Below are positions 47,132 through 56,194 of a DNA stretch of 64,000 bases, in pieces. The stretch lies in assembly GCF_001641125.1 (NCBI RefSeq), contig NZ_LWLP01000001.1:2422252-2486251 (forward strand). The letters run 5' to 3'. Source of the DNA: Arthrobacter sp. OY3WO11. GTDB taxonomy: Bacteria > Actinomycetota > Actinomycetes > Actinomycetales > Micrococcaceae. Positions within the stretch are counted from its first letter, which is position 1, and every line of letters starts with the position of its first letter. Both the position numbers and the translations under genes were made by a program. The notes under the pieces were generated by a model. It was not told the origin of the DNA. It did no database searches and was given only the letters and a program-made list of their open reading frames with translations.

Positions 47132-47914
47132 TCAGCAGCCGGTCAGCGCCCGGCGGGGCCGCTCCTGGCGGTAGAGATAGCGGCCCGCTTCCTCGAACCC
47201 TGCCTGCTGGTAGAGCTCCCGGGCGCCGGCATTGGCGGCAGTGACCAGCAGCCAGAAGCTTTCCACGTTCCGCGCGTTCCCCGCGGACAGGAGCGCCTGG
47301 AGCACTGCTGCTGCGTAGCCCCGCCTGCGGTGCGCAGGCGACGTCGCCATGCAATAGATACCTCCCGTGGCGCCAACCAGGGCGAGGCGCCCGACGGCGG
47401 CCGGGACGCCGTCGTCGTCCCTGGCGAGGGCATACAGCGCTGGGCACCCCGTCACGATCAAGCGCGCTGTCTCCCGCGCCTGACCACCGCCCCGGCCGTC
47501 CACGCTCCACCAAAGGTGCAGCCACTCCTCGTTGGGCTCATCAAGGATCTCCACCCCAGCGACCGCCGGATGCCCGCCCTGGGGCCCGGCAGGCCGGGCC
47601 ATGATCAGCGTTTCGGACTGCCGGGTGAAGCCCTGGGCGTCCAGGAAGTGGTTCAGCCCCGAGTTGGCGGCCGTGTCCGCAACTTGGAAGATCAAGGGAA
47701 GACGCCGCATCCGGTACCACCGCGCAGCCTCCAACAAAGCCTCCTGCGGCTTGAGCGCGGGGTCCCGCGGCCACACCGAGTTGGCCCGCTGCGTGACGCC
47801 GTCCGCAGCCCGGAGGACCCACTCCCCCACGTCGAGGCGTTCGGGGGCGGGCCAGGCAGCATCCATGAGCGCCTCGTAGGTGCGGGCGGGTTGGCTCGAA
47901 CGGTTGAGGGCCAC
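47132..47914 (-). CDS. GNAT family N-acetyltransferase
   Basis: A 260-residue acetyltransferase. The C-terminal GNAT motif for acetyl-CoA is clear, AHRRRGYAAAVLQAL (about 204-218). The N-terminal half is a poorly conserved GNAT-like region. The start at 47914 (MALNRSSQP) has no strong Shine-Dalgarno. It follows the aspS terminator on the minus strand. The target is unknown. Confidence 0.85.
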   Translation of the reverse strand: MALNRSSQPARTYEALMDAAWPAPERLDVGEWVLRAADGVTQRANSVWPRDPALKPQEALLEAARWYRMRRLPLIFQVADTAANSGLNHFLDAQGFTRQSETLIMARPAGPQGGHPAVAGVEILDEPNEEWLHLWWSVDGRGGGQARETARLIVTGCPALYALARDDDGVPAAVGRLALVGATGGIYCMATSPAHRRRGYAAAVLQALLSAGNARNVESFWLLVTAANAGARELYQQAGFEEAGRYLYRQERPRRALTGC

Positions 47915-47935
47915 GGGACTCCTGATTTCGGAGAG

Positions 47936-47972
47936 ACGTGAAGGCCCCCCATTTCCAGGAGGGCCTTCACGT
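47936..47972 (-). terminator. Hairpin after aspS
   Basis: A 12-bp stem (ACGTGAAGGCCC with its complement) around a 13-base loop, just downstream of the aspS stop and about 20 bases before the GNAT gene start. There is no U-tract. Confidence 0.6.
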
Positions 47973-47986
47973 CAAACGGATACTGC

Positions 47987-49768
47987 CTACTTGCCCTCTT
48001 CCGGCTTCTTGGCCTCAGGCTTGAAGTCAACACCGGCTTCCTTGCGCTGCTGCGGCGTGATGGGAGCCGGGGCCGCGGTCAGGGGGTCGTAGCCGTTGCC
48101 GGTCTTGGGGAAGGCGATGACGTCGCGGATCGAATCCACGCCGGACAGCAGCGCCACGACGCGGTCCCAGCCGAAGGCGATGCCGCCGTGCGGAGGTGCA
48201 CCGAATTTGAAGCCTTCCAGCAGGAAGCCGAACTTCTCCTGCGCGTCCTGGTGGGAGAGGCCCATTACTTCGAAGACCCGTTCCTGGACGTCGCCCTGGT
48301 GGATACGGATGGAGCCGCCGCCGATTTCGTTGCCGTTGCAGACGATGTCGTAGGCGTATGCCAGCGCCGATTCCGGGTCCGTGTCGAAGCTGTCCATGAA
48401 CTCAGGCTTGGGGGACGTGAACGCGTGGTGCACGGCGGTCCACTGGCCGGCGCCGACAGCCACATCGCCGGAAGCCACAGCTGCTGCTGCGGGCTCAAAC
48501 ATCGGCGCATCCACCACCCAGCAGAAGGCCCAGTCATCCGGGTTGATCAGGCCGGTGCGGTGGCCGATTTCAACACGGGCAGCGCCCAGCAGGGCGCGCG
48601 CAGAGGACTTGTCTCCGGCGGCGAAGAAGATGCAGTCGCCCGGCTTGGCCCCCACGGCATCCGCCAGGCCTGCACGTTCCGCCTCAGTGAGGTTCTTGGC
48701 CACGGGGCCGGCCAGTTCGCCGTCTTCCTTGAAAAGGACGTAGGCCAATCCCTTGTGCCCGCGCTGCTTGGCGAACTCCTGCCAGCCATCCAGGGTCCGG
48801 CGCGGCTGCGAGGCGCCGCCCGGCATCACCACGGCACCGACGTAGGGGGCCTTGAACACACCGAAGTTGGTGTCCTTGAAGAATTCAGTCAGCTGCGTGA
48901 GCTCCACGCCGAAACGGAGGTCCGGCTTGTCCGAGCCGAAGCGTGCCATGGCGTCGTGGTACGTGATGCGCTGGATGGGCGTCGGAATCTCGACGTCGAT
49001 GAGCTTCCACAGTGCCTTGACGATGTTCTCGCCCAGGGCGATGATGTCGTCCTGCTCCACGAAGCTCGCTTCGATGTCCAGCTGCGTGAACTCCGGCTGG
49101 CGGTCCGCGCGGAAATCCTCGTCGCGGTAGCAGCGGGCAATCTGGTAGTACTTCTCGAAGCCGCCCACCTGCAGGAGCTGCTTGAACAGCTGGGGTGACT
49201 GCGGCAGCGCATACCAGGAGCCCGGCGCCAGGCGTGCCGGCACAACGAAGTCACGGGCGCCCTCAGGCGTTGACCGCGTCAGCGTGGGGGTCTCAACCTC
49301 CACGAAGCCGTCCTGGTGCAGCAGTTCACGGGCCACGCGGTTGGCTTCGGAGCGCAGGCGCAGGTTGCGGGCGGGGCCTGGACGGCGGAGGTCCAGGTAG
49401 CGGTGCTTCAGGCGTGCTTCCTCGCCCACCTCGACGTGCTCGTCGATCTGGAACGGAAGGGGGTCCGAGGTGTTGAGGATGGTGACCTTTTCGGCCATAA
49501 CCTCGATCTCGCCGGTGGCCAGGGCGGGGTTCTCATTGCCCTCCGGCCGCTTGGAAACGGTGCCGATGATCTGCAGGACATACTCGTTGCGCAGGCCGTG
49601 GAAGACTTCTTCCTCGCGGACCACCACCTGTGCCACACCGGAAGCATCACGCAGGTCCACGAAGGCCACACCACCGTGATCACGGCGGCGGCCAACCCAG
49701 CCGGCCAGGGTTACGGTTTGTCCAATGTGCTCGGAACGAAGGGATCCGAGGTCATGTGTGCGCAGCAC
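47987..49768 (-). CDS. aspS: Aspartate--tRNA ligase
   Basis: A 593-residue class II synthetase. The N-terminal OB-fold anticodon-binding domain ([32 protein letters not shown]) is followed by the core with the bacterial insertion domain (about 285-420) and motif 3 near [16 protein letters not shown]. This is the bacterial (long) type. The GTG start at 49768 has AAAGG about 6 bases upstream. It is divergent from the APC permease gene. Confidence 0.97.
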   Translation of the reverse strand: MLRTHDLGSLRSEHIGQTVTLAGWVGRRRDHGGVAFVDLRDASGVAQVVVREEEVFHGLRNEYVLQIIGTVSKRPEGNENPALATGEIEVMAEKVTILNTSDPLPFQIDEHVEVGEEARLKHRYLDLRRPGPARNLRLRSEANRVARELLHQDGFVEVETPTLTRSTPEGARDFVVPARLAPGSWYALPQSPQLFKQLLQVGGFEKYYQIARCYRDEDFRADRQPEFTQLDIEASFVEQDDIIALGENIVKALWKLIDVEIPTPIQRITYHDAMARFGSDKPDLRFGVELTQLTEFFKDTNFGVFKAPYVGAVVMPGGASQPRRTLDGWQEFAKQRGHKGLAYVLFKEDGELAGPVAKNLTEAERAGLADAVGAKPGDCIFFAAGDKSSARALLGAARVEIGHRTGLINPDDWAFCWVVDAPMFEPAAAAVASGDVAVGAGQWTAVHHAFTSPKPEFMDSFDTDPESALAYAYDIVCNGNEIGGGSIRIHQGDVQERVFEVMGLSHQDAQEKFGFLLEGFKFGAPPHGGIAFGWDRVVALLSGVDSIRDVIAFPKTGNGYDPLTAAPAPITPQQRKEAGVDFKPEAKKPEEGK

Positions 49769-49819
49769 AGCACGCCTTTCTGCGGGGTTACGGCGGGAAG
49801 TCGATCGGGAAGTTAAATA

Positions 49820-49840
49820 GGATCGTTACGGGAACGATCC
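49820..49840. promoter_or_regulatory. Inverted repeat between aspS and the divergent permease
   Basis: A perfect 8-bp inverted repeat (GGATCGTT, 5 bases, AACGATCC) lies 51 bases before the aspS start and 37 bases before the permease start. It could be an operator or a hairpin. No function is shown. Confidence 0.5.
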
Positions 49841-49877
49841 CGTTCGAGTTTACCCGCTGCAAAGGGACTGCCACCGC

Positions 49878-51122
49878 ATGAGCGCACACCAGCAACTTCA
49901 CCGCAGGCTAGGCACGTTTGACGCCACGGCCATCGGACTGGGCTCGATGCTGGGCGCAGGGGTATTTGTTGTCTTCGCGCCGGCGGCCGCACTGGCGGGC
50001 CAGCTGCTGGCCCTGTCGGTGGTCATCGCCGGGGCAGTTGCCTACTGCAACGCGGTGGCTTCGGCTGCCCTCGCCGCAAAGTACCCCACCAGCGGCGGGA
50101 CGTACGTTTATGGCCGCGAACAGTTGGGCGAGTGGCCTGGATTCGTTGCCGGCTGGGGCTTTGTCACCGGTAAGACTGCGTCCTGCGCCGCCATGGCACT
50201 GACCTTCGGCAGTTACGCCTGGCCCGGCTACGCAGTGCCGGCGGCCGTGGCGGCCGTGGTTGTCCTCACCGGCGTCAACCTGCTGGGCATAACGCGTACG
50301 GCCCTGCTGACGCGGATCCTGCTGTGCATCGTTGTGGCCACCCTCGCCTTCGTGGCTGTGGCCGCAGCCGTGGGTCCCCATCCCGGCCCCGGTGCGGGCG
50401 GGCCCGCGGGCGATTCTTCCCTGGGCGGGGTACTGCCGGCTGCTGGGCTGATGTTCTTTGCCTTTGCCGGTTACGCGCGGATCGCCACGCTGGGTGAGGA
50501 GGTCAAGGATCCTGCCCGGGCCATCCCGCGCGCAATCCTCGCCGCCCTGGCTGCTGCGTTCGCCATCTACCTGACCCTGTCGCTGCTCCTGCTGAACCAC
50601 CTTCCCGGCGGCCGGCTCGCCGCCACGCGGACGCCGCTGCTGGACGCGGTGCTGCAGTCACGGTTTGAAAGCGGCGCACCGTTGGTGCAGGTGGGCGCCG
50701 CCGCTGCCTGCCTGGGAGCCCTGCTGGCACTGATCACGGGTGTTGGGCGGACCACCCTGGCCATGGCACGGGAACGCGACCTGCCCGCGCCCCTGGCGAA
50801 GGTGGGTGGAAAGCACACCGTGCCGTATGTTGCCGAACTGGCGGTGGCCGCCGTCGTCATCCTGCTTCTTCTCACCACGGACGTTATGACGGTGGTGGGC
50901 TTCTCCAGCTTTGGCGTGCTGATTTACTACGCCGTGGCCAACGCCTCTGCGTACACCCTGGCGGCACATCCCGGCTACGCACCCAAGTGGCTGAACGCCG
51001 TCGGTTTCGCAGCCTGCCTGCTGCTGGCCTTCACCCTGCCGCCGGCGTCGGTCCTGACCATGGTGGCGGTGCTGGCAGCCGGAGTGGCCGGGCGGTGGCT
51101 GGTCCTGCGGCTGCGGCATTAG
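49878..51122 (+). CDS. APC family amino acid permease
   Basis: A 414-residue polytopic membrane protein of the amino acid-polyamine-organocation superfamily, with about 12 hydrophobic segments. The first helix holds the family motif GLGSMLGAGVFVVF, and TM6-like GYARIATLGEEVKDPARAIPRAI is the conserved loop. Amino acid transport is the usual role; the substrate cannot be told. It is divergent from aspS and convergent with hisS. Confidence 0.85.
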   Translation: MSAHQQLHRRLGTFDATAIGLGSMLGAGVFVVFAPAAALAGQLLALSVVIAGAVAYCNAVASAALAAKYPTSGGTYVYGREQLGEWPGFVAGWGFVTGKTASCAAMALTFGSYAWPGYAVPAAVAAVVVLTGVNLLGITRTALLTRILLCIVVATLAFVAVAAAVGPHPGPGAGGPAGDSSLGGVLPAAGLMFFAFAGYARIATLGEEVKDPARAIPRAILAALAAAFAIYLTLSLLLLNHLPGGRLAATRTPLLDAVLQSRFESGAPLVQVGAAAACLGALLALITGVGRTTLAMARERDLPAPLAKVGGKHTVPYVAELAVAAVVILLLLTTDVMTVVGFSSFGVLIYYAVANASAYTLAAHPGYAPKWLNAVGFAACLLLAFTLPPASVLTMVAVLAAGVAGRWLVLRLRH

Positions 51123-51256
51123 CGCGGCCCCACCGCGCGGAGCGGGACCGCCGCGGGGCACATTGGTCGGCCCACAAGCCGTCTGCGGAAGAATCGACGG
51201 CGGGTCTGTGCCATAGTGCCCCACGACGGCGGCGCTGCGCCGAGGGTGCAGTGCAG

Positions 51257-52621
51257 CTAAACGGCTGCTGCAGCCGGTTCTGCCGCCGTGGACACCTGGA
51301 CTGCCAGGTCTTCGGCCGGCGGCGTCCAGGTCTCCGGGGCTGCGACTACCTGCTCGCCGGTCCGGATGTCCTTGACCTGGTGCGTGCCGTCGTCGTCCGT
51401 GAACCAGACAAACGGGATGCCCCGCCGGTCAGCGAACTTGATCTGCTTGCCGAACTTTTCCGCCTTCGCCGCCACTTCGGTGGGAATGCCGCGGCTGCGC
51501 AACTGGGCGGCCACGTCCTGCGCAGCGTCCCAGCTGTCATCGTGCGTCAGGGCCACAAGCACGGCAGTGGGAACCGACCGTGAGGCCTTGGCCAGGTCCT
51601 GGCTCAGGATGCGGGACACCAGCCGGGTGACGCCGATGGAAAGTCCGACGCCCGGGAACTTCCGGTTTCCCTTCGACGCCAGCGCGTCATACCGGCCGCC
51701 TGAGCAGATTGAGCCCAGCTGTTCGTGGCCAACCAGGACGGTCTCCACCACAGTTCCGGTGTAATAGTCCAGGCCGCGGGCAATGCTGAGGTCAGCCACC
51801 ACCTTGCCCGGGGCACGCTGGACGGCCGCGTCAATGACCTGTTCAAGCTCGCTGAGGCCCTCGTCAAGCAAATCATTGCTGACCCCCAGCGCCCGGACCT
51901 GGGCCACGAAGGAGGTGTCCTCGGTGCGGATTCCGGCCAGTTGCAGGGCTTTCTGTGCCTGGTCGTCCGTGGCGCCCAGTTCGGATTTCAACAGTTCCGC
52001 GACTTTCGCGGGGCCGATCTTCTCGAGTTTGTCGATGCTCCGCAGCACGCCGGCAGTGTCATCCAGGCCGATACCGCGGTAGAAGCCCTCGGCGAGCTTC
52101 CGGTTGTTGATGCGGAGGCGGAAGTCCGGAATGGGAAGGGCGCTGAGCGCCTCGGCGATCACCAGTGCGATCTCGACGTCGTAGCGGAACGGCAGCTCGC
52201 CGTCGCCCACCACGTCGATGTCCGCCTGGGTGAATTCCCGGGCACGGCCTTCCTGCGGGCGTTCGCCGCGCCACACCTTCTGGATCTGGTAGCGCCGGAA
52301 AGGGAACGCCAGGTAGCCGGCATTTTCGACGACGTAGCGGGCAAAGGGAACAGTCAGGTCGAAGTGCAGGGCAAGTGCGTGCGGGTCGGCTTTGCCCTTC
52401 GCCTCACCTTCGTCCTCCTGGAGGCGGCTGAGCCCGTACACCTCTTTATCGATTTCCCCCTTGCGCAGCAACTGGCCAACCGTTTCCACGGCCCGCGTTT
52501 CAATGGAGGAGAACCCGTGCAGCTCGAACACCCGGCGCAGGGTATCCAACACATGGAGCTCCACCAGCCGCTCCTCGGGAAGCCACTCGGGGAATCCGGA
52601 CAGGGAGGCGGTGCGTGCCAT
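51257..52621 (-). CDS. hisS: Histidine--tRNA ligase
   Basis: A 454-residue class II synthetase. I chose the ATG at 52621 (MARTASLSGFPEWLP), with AGGAG 10 bases upstream; an upstream ATG extension has no family similarity. The motifs HFDLTVPFARYVV (motif 2 region), RYQIQKVWRGERPQEGRAREF and the histidine-binding GLDYYTGTVVE and GGRYDAL are all present. A C-terminal anticodon domain and an Ala-rich tail follow. Confidence 0.96.
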   Translation of the reverse strand: MARTASLSGFPEWLPEERLVELHVLDTLRRVFELHGFSSIETRAVETVGQLLRKGEIDKEVYGLSRLQEDEGEAKGKADPHALALHFDLTVPFARYVVENAGYLAFPFRRYQIQKVWRGERPQEGRAREFTQADIDVVGDGELPFRYDVEIALVIAEALSALPIPDFRLRINNRKLAEGFYRGIGLDDTAGVLRSIDKLEKIGPAKVAELLKSELGATDDQAQKALQLAGIRTEDTSFVAQVRALGVSNDLLDEGLSELEQVIDAAVQRAPGKVVADLSIARGLDYYTGTVVETVLVGHEQLGSICSGGRYDALASKGNRKFPGVGLSIGVTRLVSRILSQDLAKASRSVPTAVLVALTHDDSWDAAQDVAAQLRSRGIPTEVAAKAEKFGKQIKFADRRGIPFVWFTDDDGTHQVKDIRTGEQVVAAPETWTPPAEDLAVQVSTAAEPAAAAV

Positions 52622-52714
52622 GGTGGAGTTTCTCCTCTTGGTGAACGGCGGCAGGGACGTGCGCGGCAATCGGCCCGAAACGGGATGACGACGGCGGCAC
52701 TCCAGCCAGTCATG

Positions 52715-52743
52715 CATAAACTATGTGCGGCAGTCAGTTTATG
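52715..52743. promoter_or_regulatory. Inverted repeat between hisS and the divergent cyclophilin
   Basis: CATAAACT (52715-52722) and AGTTTATG (52736-52743) are perfect 8-bp arms around 13 bases. It is an AT-rich patch about 94 bases before hisS and 113 before the cyclophilin gene. It could be an operator or part of a promoter. Confidence 0.5.
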
Positions 52744-52855
52744 TCGTCTTCCACCGGCATCTCTAATGCGGCGGACCGGCAGGGCCCGGCGGCCAGACAC
52801 CTGCGCAGGCGGCCCACAGCCATGCCGTGCAGCAGCCCGACTATGAGGAGGACCC

Positions 52856-53674
52856 TTGGCGGCCAGTTCACGCAGTGCCCGCGAAACCAGACGGCGCATT
52901 CAGCAGATGGAAGCCAAGCGGGCCATGCGCCGGGACCAGGAAAGCCGGCGCAAGCGCGACAACCTCATCGCCGCCGGTGCCGGAGGGGCCGCAGTTGTCC
53001 TCGCCGTCGTCCTCCAGCTCACTGCCTTTGCCGGCAATCCCTCACAGGACGAGTACGCTGCAGCAGAGGCTGGACTGAGCAGCCCGTCCGCGTCTGCCGA
53101 GCCGTCCGCAAGCCCGTCCGCGCAGGCAACCAACGGGCCCAACATCCCCGCCGCGGACACCGCCGCAGGCCAGACCTTCACCGGCGAGCTCATCCTGAAC
53201 GCCAGCCCGCTGGGCGTGGAGCTGAACGGGACGGATGCTCCGCAGGCAACCGCGGTGTTCAAATCGCTCAGCGACGAGGGCTATTTCAGCGGCAAGACCT
53301 GCCACCGCCTGACCACCGGGGAGACCTTCGGCGTCCTTCAGTGCGGCTCCCCCACCGGCGACGGCCAGGGAGACCCTGACTACACCTGGGGTCCTTTGGA
53401 AAACACGCCCGCGGACAATGCCTATCCGGCCGGCACCATCGCAGTGGCCCGTACGGGCAACAACGCATACGGAAACGGCACCCAGTTCTTCATTGTCTAC
53501 AAAGACACGGTCATCCCGGCGGACACCGCCGGCGGCTACACCGTGGTGGGGAAGGTGACATCGGGGCTGGACGTAGTGACCAACCTGGCTGCCGCCGGAA
53601 TCACGCCGGGCAGCAGCGACACGGACGGCGCGCCCGTTGAACCAGTCACGATAGACTCATTTTCTCTGAAGTAG
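52856..53674 (+). CDS. Cyclophilin-type peptidyl-prolyl isomerase, membrane-anchored
   Basis: A 272-residue protein with a charged cytoplasmic N-terminus (1-36), one membrane helix (about 38-58), a Ser/Ala/Pro-rich linker and a cyclophilin domain (from about 100) outside the membrane. The cyclophilin signatures GKTCHRL, NAYGNGTQFFIVYKD and YTVVGKVTSGLDVV are present. The TTG start at 52856 has GAGGA 3 bases upstream. It is divergent from hisS and followed by the DUF349 gene. In actinobacteria such isomerases often sit near rel, as here. Confidence 0.9.
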   Translation: MAASSRSARETRRRIQQMEAKRAMRRDQESRRKRDNLIAAGAGGAAVVLAVVLQLTAFAGNPSQDEYAAAEAGLSSPSASAEPSASPSAQATNGPNIPAADTAAGQTFTGELILNASPLGVELNGTDAPQATAVFKSLSDEGYFSGKTCHRLTTGETFGVLQCGSPTGDGQGDPDYTWGPLENTPADNAYPAGTIAVARTGNNAYGNGTQFFIVYKDTVIPADTAGGYTVVGKVTSGLDVVTNLAAAGITPGSSDTDGAPVEPVTIDSFSLK

Positions 53675-53740
53675 GAGCCCGGCCGGCACGGCCGCGGTGC
53701 AGTACGTGAGTATTTCCCTCCAAGCGAAAGACTTTTAGCG

Positions 53741-55345
53741 GTGACAGACAGTCAGAAATCCGACGAAACAGCAACAGACCTGACCGAAGCGGCGGCCCCC
53801 GCGGCGGATGGCGCAGGAACTGAGGCATCCGGTACCACGGCGGTGGAAGCTCCTGAAGCCGGGGCAGCCGCAGAACAACCTGCCGCAAGCGAGGAAGAGC
53901 CTTCGGCTCCCGTGGAAGAGACTCCCGCTGATGATGCTTCCGCTGCTGCCCCCGCACCGGCAACTGCACCGACACCCTCACCGGCACCTTCCCCCCGGTC
54001 AGCAGCTCCGTCCCCGGCCGCGTTCGCTTCCCGCCCCAAGCCTGCAGCAACCGCTCCGGCGGCAACGGCTGTTCCGGCAGCACCTGCCACCTCTCTGGCC
54101 GAGGCCTCAAAGTGGGGCCGGGTCGAAGGCGACGGGCATGTGTTCCTCACCATTGACGGCAGCGAGCACGCCGTAGGGCAGTACCCGGGCGTTAGCGACG
54201 ACGAAGCCCTCGCCTACTTTGCGCGCAAATATGACGACGTCGTGGCCCAGATTGTTCTGCTCGAACAGCGCGTCAGCTCCAGGGCACCCAGCACGGACAT
54301 GCAGAAAACCGTCACCCATCTGCGTGAGCAGCTCGCGGAACGGAACATGGTGGGCGACCTGCGGGCAGCCGAGGCGCGGCTGGACAAGCTTGCCGAACAG
54401 ATCGGCGAGCTGGAGAAGGCCGAAAAGGCTGAGCACGACGCCGTCCGTGCGTCCGAACTGGCAGCCCGCGAGGCAATTGTTGCCGAAGCCGAGCAGATCT
54501 CCGGCCAGGATCCGGCACAGACGCAGTGGAAGACCTCCAGCGCCCGCATGAACGAACTCTTCGAGAGCTGGAAAGCAGCGCAGAAGAGCGGCGTGCGCCT
54601 GGGCCGCAGCAACGAGGACACCCTCTGGAAGAGGTTCCGCGCAGCGCGCACCGTCTTCGACCGCCACCGCCGCGCCTACTTCTCCCAGCTGGACAGCAAC
54701 AACTCCGCGGCCAAGTCCGCCAAGGAAAAGCTGATCGCCGAGGCCGAAGCACTGTCAACCTCCACCGACTGGGGTTTTGCCGCCGGTGAGTACCGCAGGC
54801 TGATGGACCAGTGGAAGGCATCACCGCGCGCCAGCCGCAAGGACGACGACGCACTCTGGGCCCGTTTCCGCGCGGCACAGGATGTGTTCTTCACGAACCG
54901 CCAGGCTGCCAACGAAGAGATTGACCAGGAATACGCTGCCAATCTCACCGTCAAGGAGGCCCTCCTTCTGGAGGCCAACGCCATCCTTCCGGTCAAAGAC
55001 CTTGCCGCGGCCAAGAAGGCACTGCAGTCCGTCCGTGACCGTTGGGAAGAAGCAGGCAAGGTCCCGCGCGGCGATATGGGCCGGATCGAAGCCGGGCTCC
55101 GCAAGGTTGAGGATGCCGTCCGCAACGCTGAGGAAGAGCAGTGGCAGCGCTCCAACCCGGAGCGGAAGGCGCGCACCAACAGTGCCCTGTCCCAGCTGGA
55201 ATCGGCGATCGCAAGCCTTCAGGACGATCTTGCCAAGGCAGAGAAAACCGGCGACCAGCGCAAGATCAAGGCGGCCCAGGAAGCCCTTGAGGCTCGCCAG
55301 GCCTGGCTGGACCAGATCCAGCGCTCCGCCAGCGAACTTTCCTAA
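53741..55345 (+). CDS. DUF349 domain-containing protein
   Basis: A 534-residue protein with a long Ala/Pro/Glu-rich low-complexity N-terminus (about 1-120) and a helical C-terminal part. It holds repeated DUF349 units, about 75 residues each, with the pattern W..A......KDDDALWARFRAAQDVFF and EDTLWKRFRAARTVFDRH. These are likely coiled-coil bundles. The function is unknown. The GTG start at 53741 has AAAGAC upstream. It follows the cyclophilin gene by 66 bases. Confidence 0.85.
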   Translation: MTDSQKSDETATDLTEAAAPAADGAGTEASGTTAVEAPEAGAAAEQPAASEEEPSAPVEETPADDASAAAPAPATAPTPSPAPSPRSAAPSPAAFASRPKPAATAPAATAVPAAPATSLAEASKWGRVEGDGHVFLTIDGSEHAVGQYPGVSDDEALAYFARKYDDVVAQIVLLEQRVSSRAPSTDMQKTVTHLREQLAERNMVGDLRAAEARLDKLAEQIGELEKAEKAEHDAVRASELAAREAIVAEAEQISGQDPAQTQWKTSSARMNELFESWKAAQKSGVRLGRSNEDTLWKRFRAARTVFDRHRRAYFSQLDSNNSAAKSAKEKLIAEAEALSTSTDWGFAAGEYRRLMDQWKASPRASRKDDDALWARFRAAQDVFFTNRQAANEEIDQEYAANLTVKEALLLEANAILPVKDLAAAKKALQSVRDRWEEAGKVPRGDMGRIEAGLRKVEDAVRNAEEEQWQRSNPERKARTNSALSQLESAIASLQDDLAKAEKTGDQRKIKAAQEALEARQAWLDQIQRSASELS

Positions 55346-55392
55346 GCCATCCTCCGGCTCGTCTGCCTGCTTCGCAGGCCGGCGTCCGGTGC

Positions 55393-55430
55393 AGGCCCGG
55401 TCCGGTTATCCACATAACCGGACCGGGCCT
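55393..55430 (+). terminator. Hairpin after the DUF349 gene
   Basis: A 17-bp perfect stem (AGGCCCGGTCCGGTTAT with its complement) closes a four-base loop. It lies between the DUF349 stop and the AbiEi-like gene. A GTCCCC stretch, not a U-run, follows. Confidence 0.75.
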
Positions 55431-55465
55431 GTCCCCGTTAAGGGCCTGCGCGGCAGGATGGACGA

Positions 55466-56194
55466 ATGGCGATTCCTTCGGCTCCCCCGGGCAATGACCA
55501 TCCCGCCGCAGCAGAGGCAGCAACACAACGTTTCCCGGAGCTCTACGTCCCGGACATGCCCTTCGCCACGCCCGAGCTGCAGGCCCTCGCCGCGGACGGC
55601 CTCCTGGACCGGCTGCACCACCGCGGCTATACGCTGCCCGGAGTGGCCGCGTCCCCGCAGCTGCGCGCACGGGCGGCGGCCGGGGCGGTACCGTTGTCGG
55701 TCAGGCAAAGGGTGGTTGCCGGCCGCATGACAGCCGCCTGGATCTACGGCTGCGCGGCAGAGCCGGACAGGCTTGCGCTGCTGGTGGACGCCAAACGAAG
55801 GGTTTCAAGCCTCAGGAACACCCGGGGCTGCACCCTTCACGAGGTGAAGCTTGGCCCGTTCGACGTGGTCAGCCTCGGCGGCCTGATGGTCTCCAGCCCG
55901 CTGCGGACCGCACTGGACATTGCCCTGCACGTGGACGCCGGCAGGGCCATCCCCGCACTGGAGGGTTTACTGGCGCGCCCCCAAAAGGACGTGCGGCTGC
56001 GCCTGCTCGTCCTTGCCATAGAGGCGACGCCCCGCGTGCCCCACAAACGGGCCGCCCTGGAAAAACTCGCCGCGCTAGCTCCGGCGCTTGTTGCCGGTGG
56101 TCCGGTAAACGTCGAACACGCCGTCGATCCTGCGGACAGCGCTGAGGACGTGGCTCAGGTACTTGGGGTCACCCATTTCGAAGGCAAACTTTGA
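55466..56194 (+). CDS. AbiEi-like (type IV toxin-antitoxin antitoxin family) protein
   Basis: A 242-residue protein that resembles the AbiEi family by length and by the segment [19 protein letters not shown], then AWIYGCAA and the ALDIALH segment. This type is common as an orphan in actinobacteria and is annotated as an antitoxin; activity is untested here. No AbiEii-type toxin gene is adjacent. The last 120 bases overlap the 3' end of rel on the opposite strand. The start ATG follows GGATGGACGA. Confidence 0.65.
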   Translation: MAIPSAPPGNDHPAAAEAATQRFPELYVPDMPFATPELQALAADGLLDRLHHRGYTLPGVAASPQLRARAAAGAVPLSVRQRVVAGRMTAAWIYGCAAEPDRLALLVDAKRRVSSLRNTRGCTLHEVKLGPFDVVSLGGLMVSSPLRTALDIALHVDAGRAIPALEGLLARPQKDVRLRLLVLAIEATPRVPHKRAALEKLAALAPALVAGGPVNVEHAVDPADSAEDVAQVLGVTHFEGKL

